Shown: positions 8,254 through 16,329, counted from the stretch's first letter. The stretch: DNA of 44,304 nt from an uncultured Lachnospiraceae bacterium (GCA_946554445.1 CAMNSD010000034.1:1-44304), one strand, 5' to 3'. Numbers and translations: made by a program. The notes: a model not told the origin generated them from the sequence alone.

Positions 8254-9646
8254 TTATATCAATAGGCAAATACAGAAAATTATAAGAGATTTAGTGCCAG
8301 AGGAAATGAAGGACAAAGCCCAACAGTGGTTAACTCTCTATATTTTTCAAGAAGAAGGCGGGAAGTGGATATCTCTATGTGATGAACTTCAGGATGCAAA
8401 TGAGAAAATCTTAGAGTGGGTTAATGAAAGAAAAGATGAAAAATGGGAAAAGTCATTTAAAGAGTACGGAACGGGGGTACTTTATAGTGAAATCCAGAAA
8501 GATGTAGCAGACTATAGATTGGGATCAAATGGAGAACGCAAAACGCTATTGTGGGTGGTGTATGTGAAAGATAAAAATGAGTCGCTTAATATTTTGGCGG
8601 CTGTTATTTTGAAGGCGCTTATTCCTAAATATGATAACATGTTGGTTTTGGAAGATATGAAATCTTTGTATGAAAATCCGGAGGGCGGAGAGACTATTAA
8701 GAAATTCTTTTTTGGAGATATATCCGATAGTCAAAAATTGCTTGATATGTACATAAAACAAGTAAAAGAGTATCATCAACTGCCCAATTTTCAGTTGCTT
8801 TGTCATTTATCATCTATGAATTATGAAAAACGTAAAAATAAAACAACATTATATTTTAACAGTAGGGAACAACAAGGTGGAATTCAGTTTGATACTCCCG
8901 GATTGATGTTTGAAACGGTAGAACACCTACGATCGCTTCGAAAAATAATGGAAATATCAGGAGAGGGAGGCGCAGTTTATATTAAACAGCCTGAAATGAT
9001 TATAACCGGAGTAGTAGCAAGGAAAAATTTTAAAGGTTTGACGGTTGAGTTTCAGGGAAACGCAGAATGGATTTTAAGAAAAAATCAACAGGAAATTCTA
9101 ATTTACCGGAGAGGGGAATATCTGATACCTGTATTGGCGCCCAAAAAGGAACAGGAACTGGAGAAACTTGAGCAATTACGGGGCCAGTTGTCGGACGTAG
9201 ATTTGGAGAATATTAAGCAGATAATTATAAAATTAATCAAAAATAGCCCTCATGGAACGTCGATTGTATTTATGGAAGGGGAAGCCTTACAAGATGAGAT
9301 AAGGGACCGTTTTTTTAAAAACAGGTATACGATTAAAGTAAAAGAGTTTGCTTTAGGTGATAAGAAATATAATACAGGTAATGCGCGGGGAAATAATATG
9401 TTGAGAGGCGTGACGTCGATTGACGGGGCAATCCTTTCTGATTTGCAGGGGAAATGTCAGGCCATTGGAACAATACTGGATGGTATATTCGTTGGTCCGG
9501 GTAATCCGGGAAGAGGGGCGCGGTACAATTCGGTTAGAAATTATGTTAAATGGTATAAAGATACGCATCCAGATGTCCTGTGTTTTGCAGTGATTATTTC
9601 GGAAGATGAAATGATAAATGTTGAGATTCCAACAACTAAAATTTAA
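8240..9646 (+). CDS. Protein with C-terminal DisA/DAC-like nucleotide-cyclase domain
   Basis: The protein has 468 aa, starting at an ATG inside the metallopeptidase gene with AAGAGG 6 nt upstream. Residues 1-320 contain alternating helices and strands of no family I recognise and may form a sensor region. Residues ~325-468 resemble the diadenylate-cyclase fold: HGTSIVF (338-344), S-I-D-G-A-I-L (393-399) at the place of the DGA motif, and RGARYNS (425-431) at the place of the family's RHR motif, followed by the strand VLCFAVIISED. The usual DisA/CdaA R-H-R is replaced by R-Y-N, so the product may differ from c-di-AMP or catalysis may be reduced. In known systems such domains make a second messenger that controls an effector. 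Here the co-translated metallopeptidase is the obvious candidate. The fold call is fairly good; chemistry is unproven. Confidence 0.72.
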   Translation: MKIGDYINRQIQKIIRDLVPEEMKDKAQQWLTLYIFQEEGGKWISLCDELQDANEKILEWVNERKDEKWEKSFKEYGTGVLYSEIQKDVADYRLGSNGERKTLLWVVYVKDKNESLNILAAVILKALIPKYDNMLVLEDMKSLYENPEGGETIKKFFFGDISDSQKLLDMYIKQVKEYHQLPNFQLLCHLSSMNYEKRKNKTTLYFNSREQQGGIQFDTPGLMFETVEHLRSLRKIMEISGEGGAVYIKQPEMIITGVVARKNFKGLTVEFQGNAEWILRKNQQEILIYRRGEYLIPVLAPKKEQELEKLEQLRGQLSDVDLENIKQIIIKLIKNSPHGTSIVFMEGEALQDEIRDRFFKNRYTIKVKEFALGDKKYNTGNARGNNMLRGVTSIDGAILSDLQGKCQAIGTILDGIFVGPGNPGRGARYNSVRNYVKWYKDTHPDVLCFAVIISEDEMINVEIPTTKI

Positions 9647-9669
9647 AAACCTCCATTTCTTGAAAACAA

Positions 9670-9698
9670 TTGTCTTTTATGATAAAGTCTGATAAAAT
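9670..9698 (+). promoter_or_regulatory. Candidate promoter just after the cassette
   Basis: TTGTCT (9670-9675) and TAAAAT (9693-9698) are separated by 17 bp. Transcription from near 9705 would meet the terminator at 9735-9768 within about 65 nt, so this would make a short RNA or an attenuated leader. The match could be chance in A+T-rich DNA. Confidence 0.4.
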
Positions 9699-9734
9699 TA
9701 ATGACGATATATATTACATAGAAAATTCATCAGA

Positions 9735-9768
9735 AACGGTTCTTAACAAGCGCGAGAACCGTTTTTTT
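9735..9768 (+). terminator. Rho-independent terminator of the cassette
   Basis: AACGGTTCT (9735-9743) pairs perfectly with AGAACCGTT (9755-9763) around an 11-nt loop, and the right arm runs into seven T residues (9762-9768). It ends the cassette transcript about 90 nt after the last stop codon. Confidence 0.88.
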
Positions 9769-9777
9769 GAGGAAAGG
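9769..9777 (+). repeat. Right copy of the 9-bp direct repeat bounding the cassette
   Basis: GAGGAAAGG lies immediately after the terminator T-run and matches 5126-5134. The composition returns to G+C-rich coding sequence shortly downstream. Confidence 0.3.
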
Positions 9778-9788
9778 GACCGTCTGTA

Positions 9789-9827
9789 TTGATGATAAAT
9801 CTAAGTGTATATATCTTATTATATAAT
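9789..9827 (+). promoter_or_regulatory. Candidate promoter of the polyol operon
   Basis: TTGATG (9789-9794) lies 17 bp before TATCTT (9812-9817), and a perfect TATAAT is present at 9822-9827 but without a good -35 hexamer at 17 bp. Both lie between the cassette terminator and the aldolase gene, where a promoter is needed. The exact element is uncertain. Confidence 0.45.
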
Positions 9828-9866
9828 GACTTTCATCCATATTTTATCCAGACGGACGTTTAACAT

Positions 9867-10703
9867 ATGAATAAATATATCCATGCAGGATCCCCACAGT
9901 TCTTCGCTTTTAATGTATGGAGCATAGAGAGTGCCAAAGCGGTGATGGACGCAGCAGCACAGACAGGCTGCGGCCTGATCCTGCAGACATCCATGAAAGC
10001 ATATGAGCAGCTCGACAAAGAGGGATTCCGTACATATGTGAAGGATTACGGGCAAAAGAACGATATCAAGACCTATCTGCACCTGGATCACTGCAGGAAG
10101 ATGGAGTATATCCATGAGGCAGTAGATCTGGGATGGGATTCCGTCATGATAGACGCCTCCGAGAAGCCGCTTTGTGAGAACATCGTGATCACCAATGAAG
10201 TGATAAGGACAGCCAGACAAAAAGGGGTATTGGTAGAAGCGGAGATCGGACAGATCCGTGGACAGGAGGACGACATATCTTCCGTCAAGGCAGGCATAGC
10301 GGGCATGAGAGAGATCGAGGAGTTCCTGAAAAATACGGATGTGGATATGCTGGCGGCGGCCATCGGGACAGTGCACGGCCTGTATAAAGGAGCCCCGGAT
10401 ATCCATTACGATGTGATAGAGCAGACGGCGCAGATCACGGAGATCCCCTTTGTGGTGCACGGCGGGACCGGCCTTTCCGATGGGGAACTGTTGAGACTGC
10501 TGTCCTATAAGAACGTGAAGAAGATCAATATCTCCACAGACGTGAAACTCGCGTACAGGAGAGGGATAGAAGAGAGCATCCGCGATGGGGCGATGGAGCC
10601 AAAGGGGTTCGATCCCCTGAGAGTAGAGAGGCGGATCCATGATTCCATACAGCAGATGGCAGCAGAAAAAATGGAGCTGCTAAAGAAGGGAAGAACGATG
10701 TGA
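9867..10703 (+). CDS. Class II (zinc) ketose-bisphosphate aldolase family protein
   Basis: The protein has 278 aa, the usual length of the GatY/KbaY/FbaA family. Motifs appear in order: HLDH (72-75, catalytic Asp and first zinc His), EAEIGQIRGQED (124-135), GTVHG (167-171, zinc His) and VHGGTGL (197-203, zinc His), then NISTD (221-225). The family catalyses reversible addition of dihydroxyacetone phosphate to an aldehyde. It is the first gene of a tightly packed operon with a sugar kinase (4-nt overlap), an iron alcohol dehydrogenase, a nucleotidyltransferase and a TagF-like transferase, so a biosynthetic role making a ketose phosphate precursor is more likely than glycolysis. The ribosome site before ATG 9867 is weak. 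The aldehyde substrate cannot be told from the sequence. Confidence 0.9.
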   Translation: MNKYIHAGSPQFFAFNVWSIESAKAVMDAAAQTGCGLILQTSMKAYEQLDKEGFRTYVKDYGQKNDIKTYLHLDHCRKMEYIHEAVDLGWDSVMIDASEKPLCENIVITNEVIRTARQKGVLVEAEIGQIRGQEDDISSVKAGIAGMREIEEFLKNTDVDMLAAAIGTVHGLYKGAPDIHYDVIEQTAQITEIPFVVHGGTGLSDGELLRLLSYKNVKKINISTDVKLAYRRGIEESIRDGAMEPKGFDPLRVERRIHDSIQQMAAEKMELLKKGRTM

Positions 10704-12232
10704 AGACAATACTCGTACTGAACATGGGGATGAAGAGCATCCGCAGCATCCTATTTGATACCGAGGGCAATAAACTTGCCTCCTCAGCCATACCGATAGA
10801 GACCTTCCTCAAAGGTGAAAAAGTGACACAGCGCCCCAGTGAGTGGTGGGAAAAAGCCTGCAGCGTCATCCGGGAGACACTGGCGGATGCCAGGGATATC
10901 GCCATCGACTATCTTACGGTGACATCCTCCTCATCCTGCCTGGTATGCGTGGATCGGTCAGGGGAGGCGCTCATGCCGTGCATGATGGTCTCTGACAAAC
11001 GGGCAAAGGAAGAGAGCGGCCATATTGAGCAGCTGCCCGCATACCAGGAGGCGTCAAAACAGGCGGGGCTTGCCATGGACGCATCCCTGATGCTGCCGAA
11101 AGCCCTGTGGGTAAAGAGACATGAGGGAGAGATCTATGATAAGACATATAAACTGCTCTCGCCCAATGACTACCTGATCGCGAAGTTCACCGGGAGATAT
11201 GTGACCGACTATATGAACGCCCATAAATGGCACTATGACATCCAGAAGAGGACATTCCCTGCAGGACTCTTGAAGGAAGCGGGAATAGATGCGGGAATGC
11301 TGCCGAAAGTGATGGCGCCGGGCGGATATGTAGGAGATATAACAAAGGAAGCCTCAGAACAGACTGGATTACCCTGCGGGACCAGAGTCGTCATATCAAC
11401 ATACGATGCGATCTGTTCCTTTATCGGCAGCGGCGTGGTCCATGACGGGGAGGCCAGTGACGTATCAGGGACGGTCACTGTGTTCCGGGCGGCGAGCACT
11501 CGGAGGGTGGAGGATGTCGGCAGGAAGATACAGCAGCTCCCTTATCAGGAAGGCGGCCTCCATATCATAGGGGGTTCCAACAACATGGGCGGGGGATTGA
11601 TCGAATGGGTGAAACAATGCTACTACCAGAACGAGGCGCTCCCGTATGAACGGATGGAGAAGGACGCCGGGGAAGCATCGTTGGGAGCAGGAGGCCTCAT
11701 CTTCCTGCCATACCTTCTGGGGGAGCGGGCCCCGATATGGGACGGAGACGCCAGGGGCGTGTTCTTCGGGTTAGAGCGGATGCATACGAGGAAAGAGATG
11801 ACGAGGGCGGTCTTTGAGAGCACAGGCTTTATAGATCTGGACATGATCGCCGCTATCGAAGAGACCGGGATGAAGATAGATTCGATCCGCCTGTCAGGGG
11901 GCCTTGCCAGGATCAACCTGATATCGCAGATCAAGGCAGATATCACAGGCAGGAGCGTCCAGGTGCTCTCCGAGTTCGAGACCACCGCGACAGGCGCAGC
12001 CATGATGGCCCTGTACGGACAGGGAGAGTATCCGTCACTGTCGGCAGCGGCGGACAGCTTTGTCAAAGTGCGCATGGTGATATGCCCGGACAGGAAGAAC
12101 TACGAAAAATATCAGGAACTCTATAAACTCTACAAAGAGACCTACCATACACTGAAGCCTTTATTCCCCAAGAGGATGGAGATCACCGAACGGCTTTACG
12201 GGGATAAGAGGATCAGGATAGAGAACCTTTAG
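10700..12232 (+). CDS. FGGY-family carbohydrate kinase (xylulokinase-like)
   Basis: The protein has 510 aa, typical of FGGY kinases. It starts at GTG 10700, overlapping the aldolase stop (GTGA junction), with AAGGGAAG upstream. The N-terminal phosphate loop is present but unusual (LNMGMKSIRSILFD at 7-20, where the family usually has D-x-G-T-x-S). Later blocks fit the family: DYLIAKFTGRYVTDY, DVSGTVTVF, and GGLARINLISQIKADITG near residue 400. The family phosphorylates ketoses or polyols with ATP in the cytoplasm. Placed between an aldolase and a dehydrogenase, it may phosphorylate the aldolase product or supply its substrate. The Asp-to-Asn change in the first motif may alter activity. The family call is firm; the sugar is unknown. 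Confidence 0.85.
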   Translation: MKTILVLNMGMKSIRSILFDTEGNKLASSAIPIETFLKGEKVTQRPSEWWEKACSVIRETLADARDIAIDYLTVTSSSSCLVCVDRSGEALMPCMMVSDKRAKEESGHIEQLPAYQEASKQAGLAMDASLMLPKALWVKRHEGEIYDKTYKLLSPNDYLIAKFTGRYVTDYMNAHKWHYDIQKRTFPAGLLKEAGIDAGMLPKVMAPGGYVGDITKEASEQTGLPCGTRVVISTYDAICSFIGSGVVHDGEASDVSGTVTVFRAASTRRVEDVGRKIQQLPYQEGGLHIIGGSNNMGGGLIEWVKQCYYQNEALPYERMEKDAGEASLGAGGLIFLPYLLGERAPIWDGDARGVFFGLERMHTRKEMTRAVFESTGFIDLDMIAAIEETGMKIDSIRLSGGLARINLISQIKADITGRSVQVLSEFETTATGAAMMALYGQGEYPSLSAAADSFVKVRMVICPDRKNYEKYQELYKLYKETYHTLKPLFPKRMEITERLYGDKRIRIENL

Positions 12233-12243
12233 GAGCATTGAAA

Positions 12244-13395
12244 ATGAGACCATATCATCTCAACATTCCGACAAAACTTTACTATGGCAGGGATATCTGG
12301 CGGGGAGCCCTGCGCGAGATCGAACAGATGCTGTGCGGCAGTGTGATGATCGTGACCACGGGGCGGTCCCTGGCCAGGCTGGGATACCTTGGTGATTTGA
12401 AGAGAGCAGTCACGGAGAGCCCGCTGGTGGACACCCTCACCGTGTTCGATAAAGTCAGCGCCAACCCCAGACTGTCAGAAGCAGAAGAGGGCGTTGCCCT
12501 GGCGAAGGATGCCAAGGCGGACGTGATCATCGGATTCGGCGGCGGGAGTGCGATGGATATGGCCAAGGCAGTGGCATTAGGGGCCAAGACGGATGAGGCG
12601 GTAGGAGCGTTCTTTTATGGAAAGAGTGCAGTGGGGAAAGACATACTGCCTGTCATAGCGGTCCCCACCACTGCGGGGACGGGCAGTGAACTGAGCAGGG
12701 CGGCGATCCTGACGGACAGCACAAAGAAGAGAAAGGGAGGGATAAGGGGGGATGCCCTGTACCCGAGAGCGGCGATAGTGGATTCCATCTTTACCGAATC
12801 GGTCCCTTTCCACATCACGATGCAGACAGGCTTCGATGTACTGGCACATGCCATGGAGAGTTATGTCTCAAAGGCAGCGTCGCCATACACAAGGATGCAG
12901 TCGGAATACGCCGTCAGGACAGTGGGCGAGATGCTGCCGAGACTGGCGCAGGACCTGCAGGATATCGAGGCACGGGAGAAGATGAGTTATGCCAGTATGA
13001 TCATGGGCATCAACCTGGGAAATGCCAGCACCGGGCTGCCGCACAGGCTGCAGTATCCGCTGGGGGCGCTCACGGATACGAGCCATGGACAGGGACTGGC
13101 GGCGCTGTACTGTGCATGGCTCGGCTATGAGTATCAATACAGCCGGGAGAGCGTGGAAGAGATGACCAGCATTCTGGCGGGCCGCAGCATCCGTGGGAAA
13201 GAGGCGTGTACTGGAGCCATGCGGGAGTTCATCACCCGGCTGGGACTCCCGGTGGCACTGCAGGAGATGGGGATCGGCAGGGAGCAGCTGGACATCATGG
13301 CGGAGGCTGTGACAGGAGAACTGGCGAACGATCCAGCGGCACAGGAGCAGGACATCGTCAGGAAGATATATGAAAGGGCATGGAGGAGGACATAA
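12244..13395 (+). CDS. Iron-containing alcohol dehydrogenase family protein
   Basis: The protein has 383 aa. ATG 12244 is chosen because AGGAG (12231-12235) lies 8 nt upstream; an in-frame TTG at 12238 sits too close to that site. NAD-binding GGGSAMD is at 99-105 and PTTAGTGSE at 141-149. Metal ligands expected for the family are present as D198, H202 (FDVLAHAMESY), H267 and H281 (SHGQG). The conserved His normally found four residues after the third ligand (H-P-L-G) is Tyr here (Q-Y-P-L-G, Y271). The family reduces or oxidises alcohol/aldehyde or ketone pairs; in this operon reduction of a phosphorylated ketose to a polyol phosphate is plausible. The stop overlaps the next start by one base (TAATG). 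Confidence 0.88.
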   Translation: MRPYHLNIPTKLYYGRDIWRGALREIEQMLCGSVMIVTTGRSLARLGYLGDLKRAVTESPLVDTLTVFDKVSANPRLSEAEEGVALAKDAKADVIIGFGGGSAMDMAKAVALGAKTDEAVGAFFYGKSAVGKDILPVIAVPTTAGTGSELSRAAILTDSTKKRKGGIRGDALYPRAAIVDSIFTESVPFHITMQTGFDVLAHAMESYVSKAASPYTRMQSEYAVRTVGEMLPRLAQDLQDIEAREKMSYASMIMGINLGNASTGLPHRLQYPLGALTDTSHGQGLAALYCAWLGYEYQYSRESVEEMTSILAGRSIRGKEACTGAMREFITRLGLPVALQEMGIGREQLDIMAEAVTGELANDPAAQEQDIVRKIYERAWRRT

Positions 13396-14123
13396 TGCAG
13401 GCGATCATCATGGCGGCGGGCAAAGGCAGCAGACTGGGGAGTCTGACGGCCGGGAAGCCCAAATCATTTGTTGAGATAAAAGGGAAAAAGCTGATCGACT
13501 ATAACCTGAGGCTCTTAGAAGAGTACGGCGTGGATGAGATCATCCTGGTCACGGGATACCAGTGCGAGGCGTTTGAGGGACTGCTGCATGACAGGGAAGA
13601 CGTCAGGTTCGTGTATAACCCCTTTTATGAGATGATGAACGTACTGGGCTCGTTCTATATGGGGATGGATCTGCTGCACGACGATTTCATCTACCTCCAT
13701 GCGGATACCATATGTGAGCCGGCGATATTTGAGAGACTCGTGCGGTTTGATGCAGACGTCATCCTGCCGGTGGACTATAAGACCTGTGATGACGAGGCCA
13801 TGAAAGTAAGGAGCGAGAACGGCCGGGTGGTCCAGATCACGAAGCAGATGCCGAACGGACTGGCGGAGGGCGAGTTCATCGGGATGGCATCCTTTAAGAA
13901 GCGGGTGCTGCCCGCATTGAAAGAGAAGACAAAGCAGCTGATGAAGGAAAAGGCGTTCACAGAATATTTTGAGAGCGCCATACAGCGGATGATAGATGAG
14001 GAAACGTTCGATATCAGGGCTGTGCCCACAGAGGGGGCATTCTGGGCTGAGGTGGACTTCCTAGAGGATTACGAGAGAGCAGCGGCAAAGATACCGGAGA
14101 GCCTGACCGGGATATTCAAGTAA
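13395..14123 (+). CDS. LicC-like NTP-transferase (probable CDP-polyol-forming enzyme)
   Basis: The protein has 242 aa from ATG 13395, which shares one base with the preceding stop and has AGGAGG 6 nt upstream; the upstream in-frame start at 13380 was rejected for this reason. The N-terminus MQAIIMAAGKGSRLG with KPKS at 21-24 is the nucleotide-binding signature of the nucleotidyltransferase family. FIYLHADTI provides the metal-binding Asp region and F-W-A-E-V-D is a typical late motif. The spacing and F-Y-E-M-M-N-V-L-G-S-F block resemble LicC-type phosphocholine cytidylyltransferases more than sugar-1-phosphate enzymes. Its neighbours suggest that it activates the polyol phosphate made by the three upstream enzymes, using CTP. 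Nucleotide preference is inferred from the TagF-like gene that follows. Confidence 0.82.
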   Translation: MQAIIMAAGKGSRLGSLTAGKPKSFVEIKGKKLIDYNLRLLEEYGVDEIILVTGYQCEAFEGLLHDREDVRFVYNPFYEMMNVLGSFYMGMDLLHDDFIYLHADTICEPAIFERLVRFDADVILPVDYKTCDDEAMKVRSENGRVVQITKQMPNGLAEGEFIGMASFKKRVLPALKEKTKQLMKEKAFTEYFESAIQRMIDEETFDIRAVPTEGAFWAEVDFLEDYERAAAKIPESLTGIFK

Positions 14124-14139
14124 GGATATTTGTTGAGAT

Positions 14140-15357
14140 ATGGGATGTGCACAGAAAAGCGACCTGACAGAAAAGATATATATCATCAAGAGGAGACTGA
14201 AGGCATTCGCACACAGTCTTGTGTACTATGCGTGCAGGATCTTCCCAGTGGATGACCAGAAGATCGTCATGTGGACGTTTGAAGGGGGCGGGGGATATGG
14301 GTGCAGCCCCAAGTATGTGGCGGAGGAGATCCTAAAGAGGAACCGCGAGGGAAGGACAGCCTATAAGATCGTGTGGCTGGTCAATGATACCAAGAAAGCA
14401 TTCCCGGCGGAGATCGAAAAGGTGGAGGATACCTTGTGGAACCGTGCCTACCACTTGTCCACGGCAGGGACATGGATAGGGAATTCAAGAACGTTCTATG
14501 GGACCAGGAAAAGGAAGGGCCAGCGATACATACAGACATGGCACGCCACTATCTGCATCAAGCCGATCGGGAAGTACCGAGGGGATCTGTTCCCCCGGAT
14601 GGCGTATATCGTCAGTGAACAGGATTCCAGGCTGATCGATCAGGTATTGTCAGGTTCAACATGGTGCGACCATATGTACCGGGACGGACTGCTCTATGAG
14701 GGCGAGATCGTCAAGACCGGGACGCCGCGGTGCGATGTGCTGTTCAACCAGAGGGAAGAGAGATACAGGCAGATGAGGAGCGAGTACGGACTCCCTGAGG
14801 ATATAAGGATCCTGCTGTATGCGCCCACCTTCAGGGGCGGCAGCCAGAATAAGGACCGCACGGTCAATGCGGAAGAGGCGACGGTGGACTTTACGGGAAC
14901 GGTCAGGGCGCTGGAGGAGAGGTTTGGCGGTACATGGTGTGTGTTCCTGCGGCTGCACCCGCAGCTCTCGGCCAAGAAGGAAAAGCTGAGAACGGGGCAG
15001 ACGTCGGAGCGTTTGATAGATGTCAGTGAACGGCCGGATATGAATGAGATCATAGCAGCGTCAGACGCCTTCCTCACGGATTACTCGAGCGCCATCTTTG
15101 AAGCCAATATGATAGGGATCCCGGGATTCATCTATGCGGATGACCTGCAGGAGTACATCGCGGAGCGTGGGGACCTGTTCTTTGATATGTATAAGCTGCC
15201 GTTCCCGGTGGCGCTCAACAATGAAGAACTGCTGGGAAATATCAGGGGGTTTGATGAGGAAAGATATAAGAGGAGCACGGAGGCGTTCCTGAAAGAAGTC
15301 GGGATGTTTGAGGACGGGAGAGCCAGTGAGCGGGTTGTGGATCTGATCAGTGAATGA
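14140..15357 (+). CDS. TagF-like CDP-polyol phosphotransferase
   Basis: The protein has 405 aa, close to single-domain members of the CDP-glycerol glycerophosphotransferase family. Motifs in order: QTWHAT (132-137; the catalytic-His block usually TWHG), GTPRCD (194-199), APTFR (228-232), RLHP (271-274) and TDYSS (313-317). The family transfers a polyol-phosphate unit from CDP to a lipid-linked or growing chain at the inner membrane face; the basic N-terminus (K-R-R-L-K) may help membrane association. It ends the G+C-rich operon, 16 nt after the nucleotidyltransferase, and so is the likely user of the CDP-polyol. The next gene begins almost at its stop codon but has markedly A+T-rich codon use. 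Confidence 0.9.
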   Translation: MGCAQKSDLTEKIYIIKRRLKAFAHSLVYYACRIFPVDDQKIVMWTFEGGGGYGCSPKYVAEEILKRNREGRTAYKIVWLVNDTKKAFPAEIEKVEDTLWNRAYHLSTAGTWIGNSRTFYGTRKRKGQRYIQTWHATICIKPIGKYRGDLFPRMAYIVSEQDSRLIDQVLSGSTWCDHMYRDGLLYEGEIVKTGTPRCDVLFNQREERYRQMRSEYGLPEDIRILLYAPTFRGGSQNKDRTVNAEEATVDFTGTVRALEERFGGTWCVFLRLHPQLSAKKEKLRTGQTSERLIDVSERPDMNEIIAASDAFLTDYSSAIFEANMIGIPGFIYADDLQEYIAERGDLFFDMYKLPFPVALNNEELLGNIRGFDEERYKRSTEAFLKEVGMFEDGRASERVVDLISE

Positions 15358-15375
15358 ATGGGATGTTTAAGCACA

Positions 15376-16329
15376 ATGAAAAAAATATCTTTGATAATAC
15401 CAATCTATAATACACAGGAATACTTGCCAAAATGCTTACAGAGCGCAGTAGACCAGGATTATAAAAATATGGAAATCATCTGCGTTGATGATGGGTCAAC
15501 AGATGAATCAGGTCATATCTTAGATGGATTTGCACAAAGATATGAAAACATTATTGCAGTTCATCAGGAAAATGGTGGTGAGAGTAAAGCGCGTAATAAA
15601 GGACTTTCGATGGCTTCCGGTGACTATATAGGCTTTATGGATTGCGATGATTGGATAGAGCCGGATATGTATTCAAGACTGAGTGGTATGTTGGAAACAT
15701 ATGATGTGGATATGGTGGCGTCAAGCTGGATAAAGGAATTTGCGGATCAAAGCATAAAGGTAAAAAACATAGGAGAGGTAAAAGCTGGGATACTTCAACA
15801 AGACGAAATATTAGAATATGTATATCACCGTGATGAATACCAAGGGTTTGCATATATGTGGGACAAATTATATAAGAGGAAGCTCTTATATGATAAAGAT
15901 GGAAAATTCATGAGATTTGACGAAGAGCTTCAGATGGGGGGAGACATTCTTTATTTAGCGAAAATCCTTATGAATGTTGAGAGAGCAGTCTATATAGACG
16001 ATGCCTTTTATCATTATCGGCAGAGGCCGGAGTCGGGGAGCCATGCGCAGAATGTAGAAGTCAGGGCAGGCGCTTTGATCGCGTATGATCATATCATCGA
16101 GCTTTTTCAAGAGAATCATATCGATGAGGATATTATTAAATTGGTGAAGCGCTTTCAAGTATATCACAGCACTAATATAGCAGAGATCGCTTATCAGAAG
16201 CAAGACAGAACGGGACTGCGCATTTGTCATAGCTATATGAAGAAATATGAAAAGGAATACATAGAAACGAATCTTTCATACCAGGACAGGATAGAGCGAT
16301 TTTACAGAATCTTAAAATATGAAATATAA
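15376..16329 (+). CDS. Family 2 glycosyltransferase
   Basis: A GT-A fold glycosyltransferase of about 318 aa. It opens with KKISLIIPIYN, followed by VDDGSTDES and the acidic DCDDWIEPDMY block that binds the nucleotide-sugar metal. ATG 15376 gives the usual family N-terminus; an in-frame ATG at 15358, directly after the previous stop, is an alternative. Ribosome sites are weak for both. No membrane helix is seen. Unlike the other GT2 genes of this locus it has no C-terminal Rossmann-like domain. Base composition drops here relative to the upstream operon, marking the start of the A+T-rich block. Donor and acceptor cannot be predicted. Confidence 0.9.
   Translation: MKKISLIIPIYNTQEYLPKCLQSAVDQDYKNMEIICVDDGSTDESGHILDGFAQRYENIIAVHQENGGESKARNKGLSMASGDYIGFMDCDDWIEPDMYSRLSGMLETYDVDMVASSWIKEFADQSIKVKNIGEVKAGILQQDEILEYVYHRDEYQGFAYMWDKLYKRKLLYDKDGKFMRFDEELQMGGDILYLAKILMNVERAVYIDDAFYHYRQRPESGSHAQNVEVRAGALIAYDHIIELFQENHIDEDIIKLVKRFQVYHSTNIAEIAYQKQDRTGLRICHSYMKKYEKEYIETNLSYQDRIERFYRILKYEI

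Larger units (their letters stand above)
5126..9777 (+). other. A+T-rich four-gene cassette (islet) inserted in the glycan locus
   Basis: The segment differs from both neighbours in base composition and in subject. It holds its own promoter (5187-5215), four same-strand genes and an intrinsic terminator (9735-9768), and is bracketed by a 9-bp direct repeat. Without it, the cytidylyltransferase fusion would lie directly before the aldolase-kinase-dehydrogenase operon of similar G+C content. No integrase, transposase or terminal inverted repeat is seen, so the route of insertion is unknown. Confidence 0.6.

Noticed and set aside
5126..9777. Transposon or integron origin of the cassette
   Set aside because: No transposase, integrase, terminal inverted repeats or attachment site is visible; only a short direct repeat is present.
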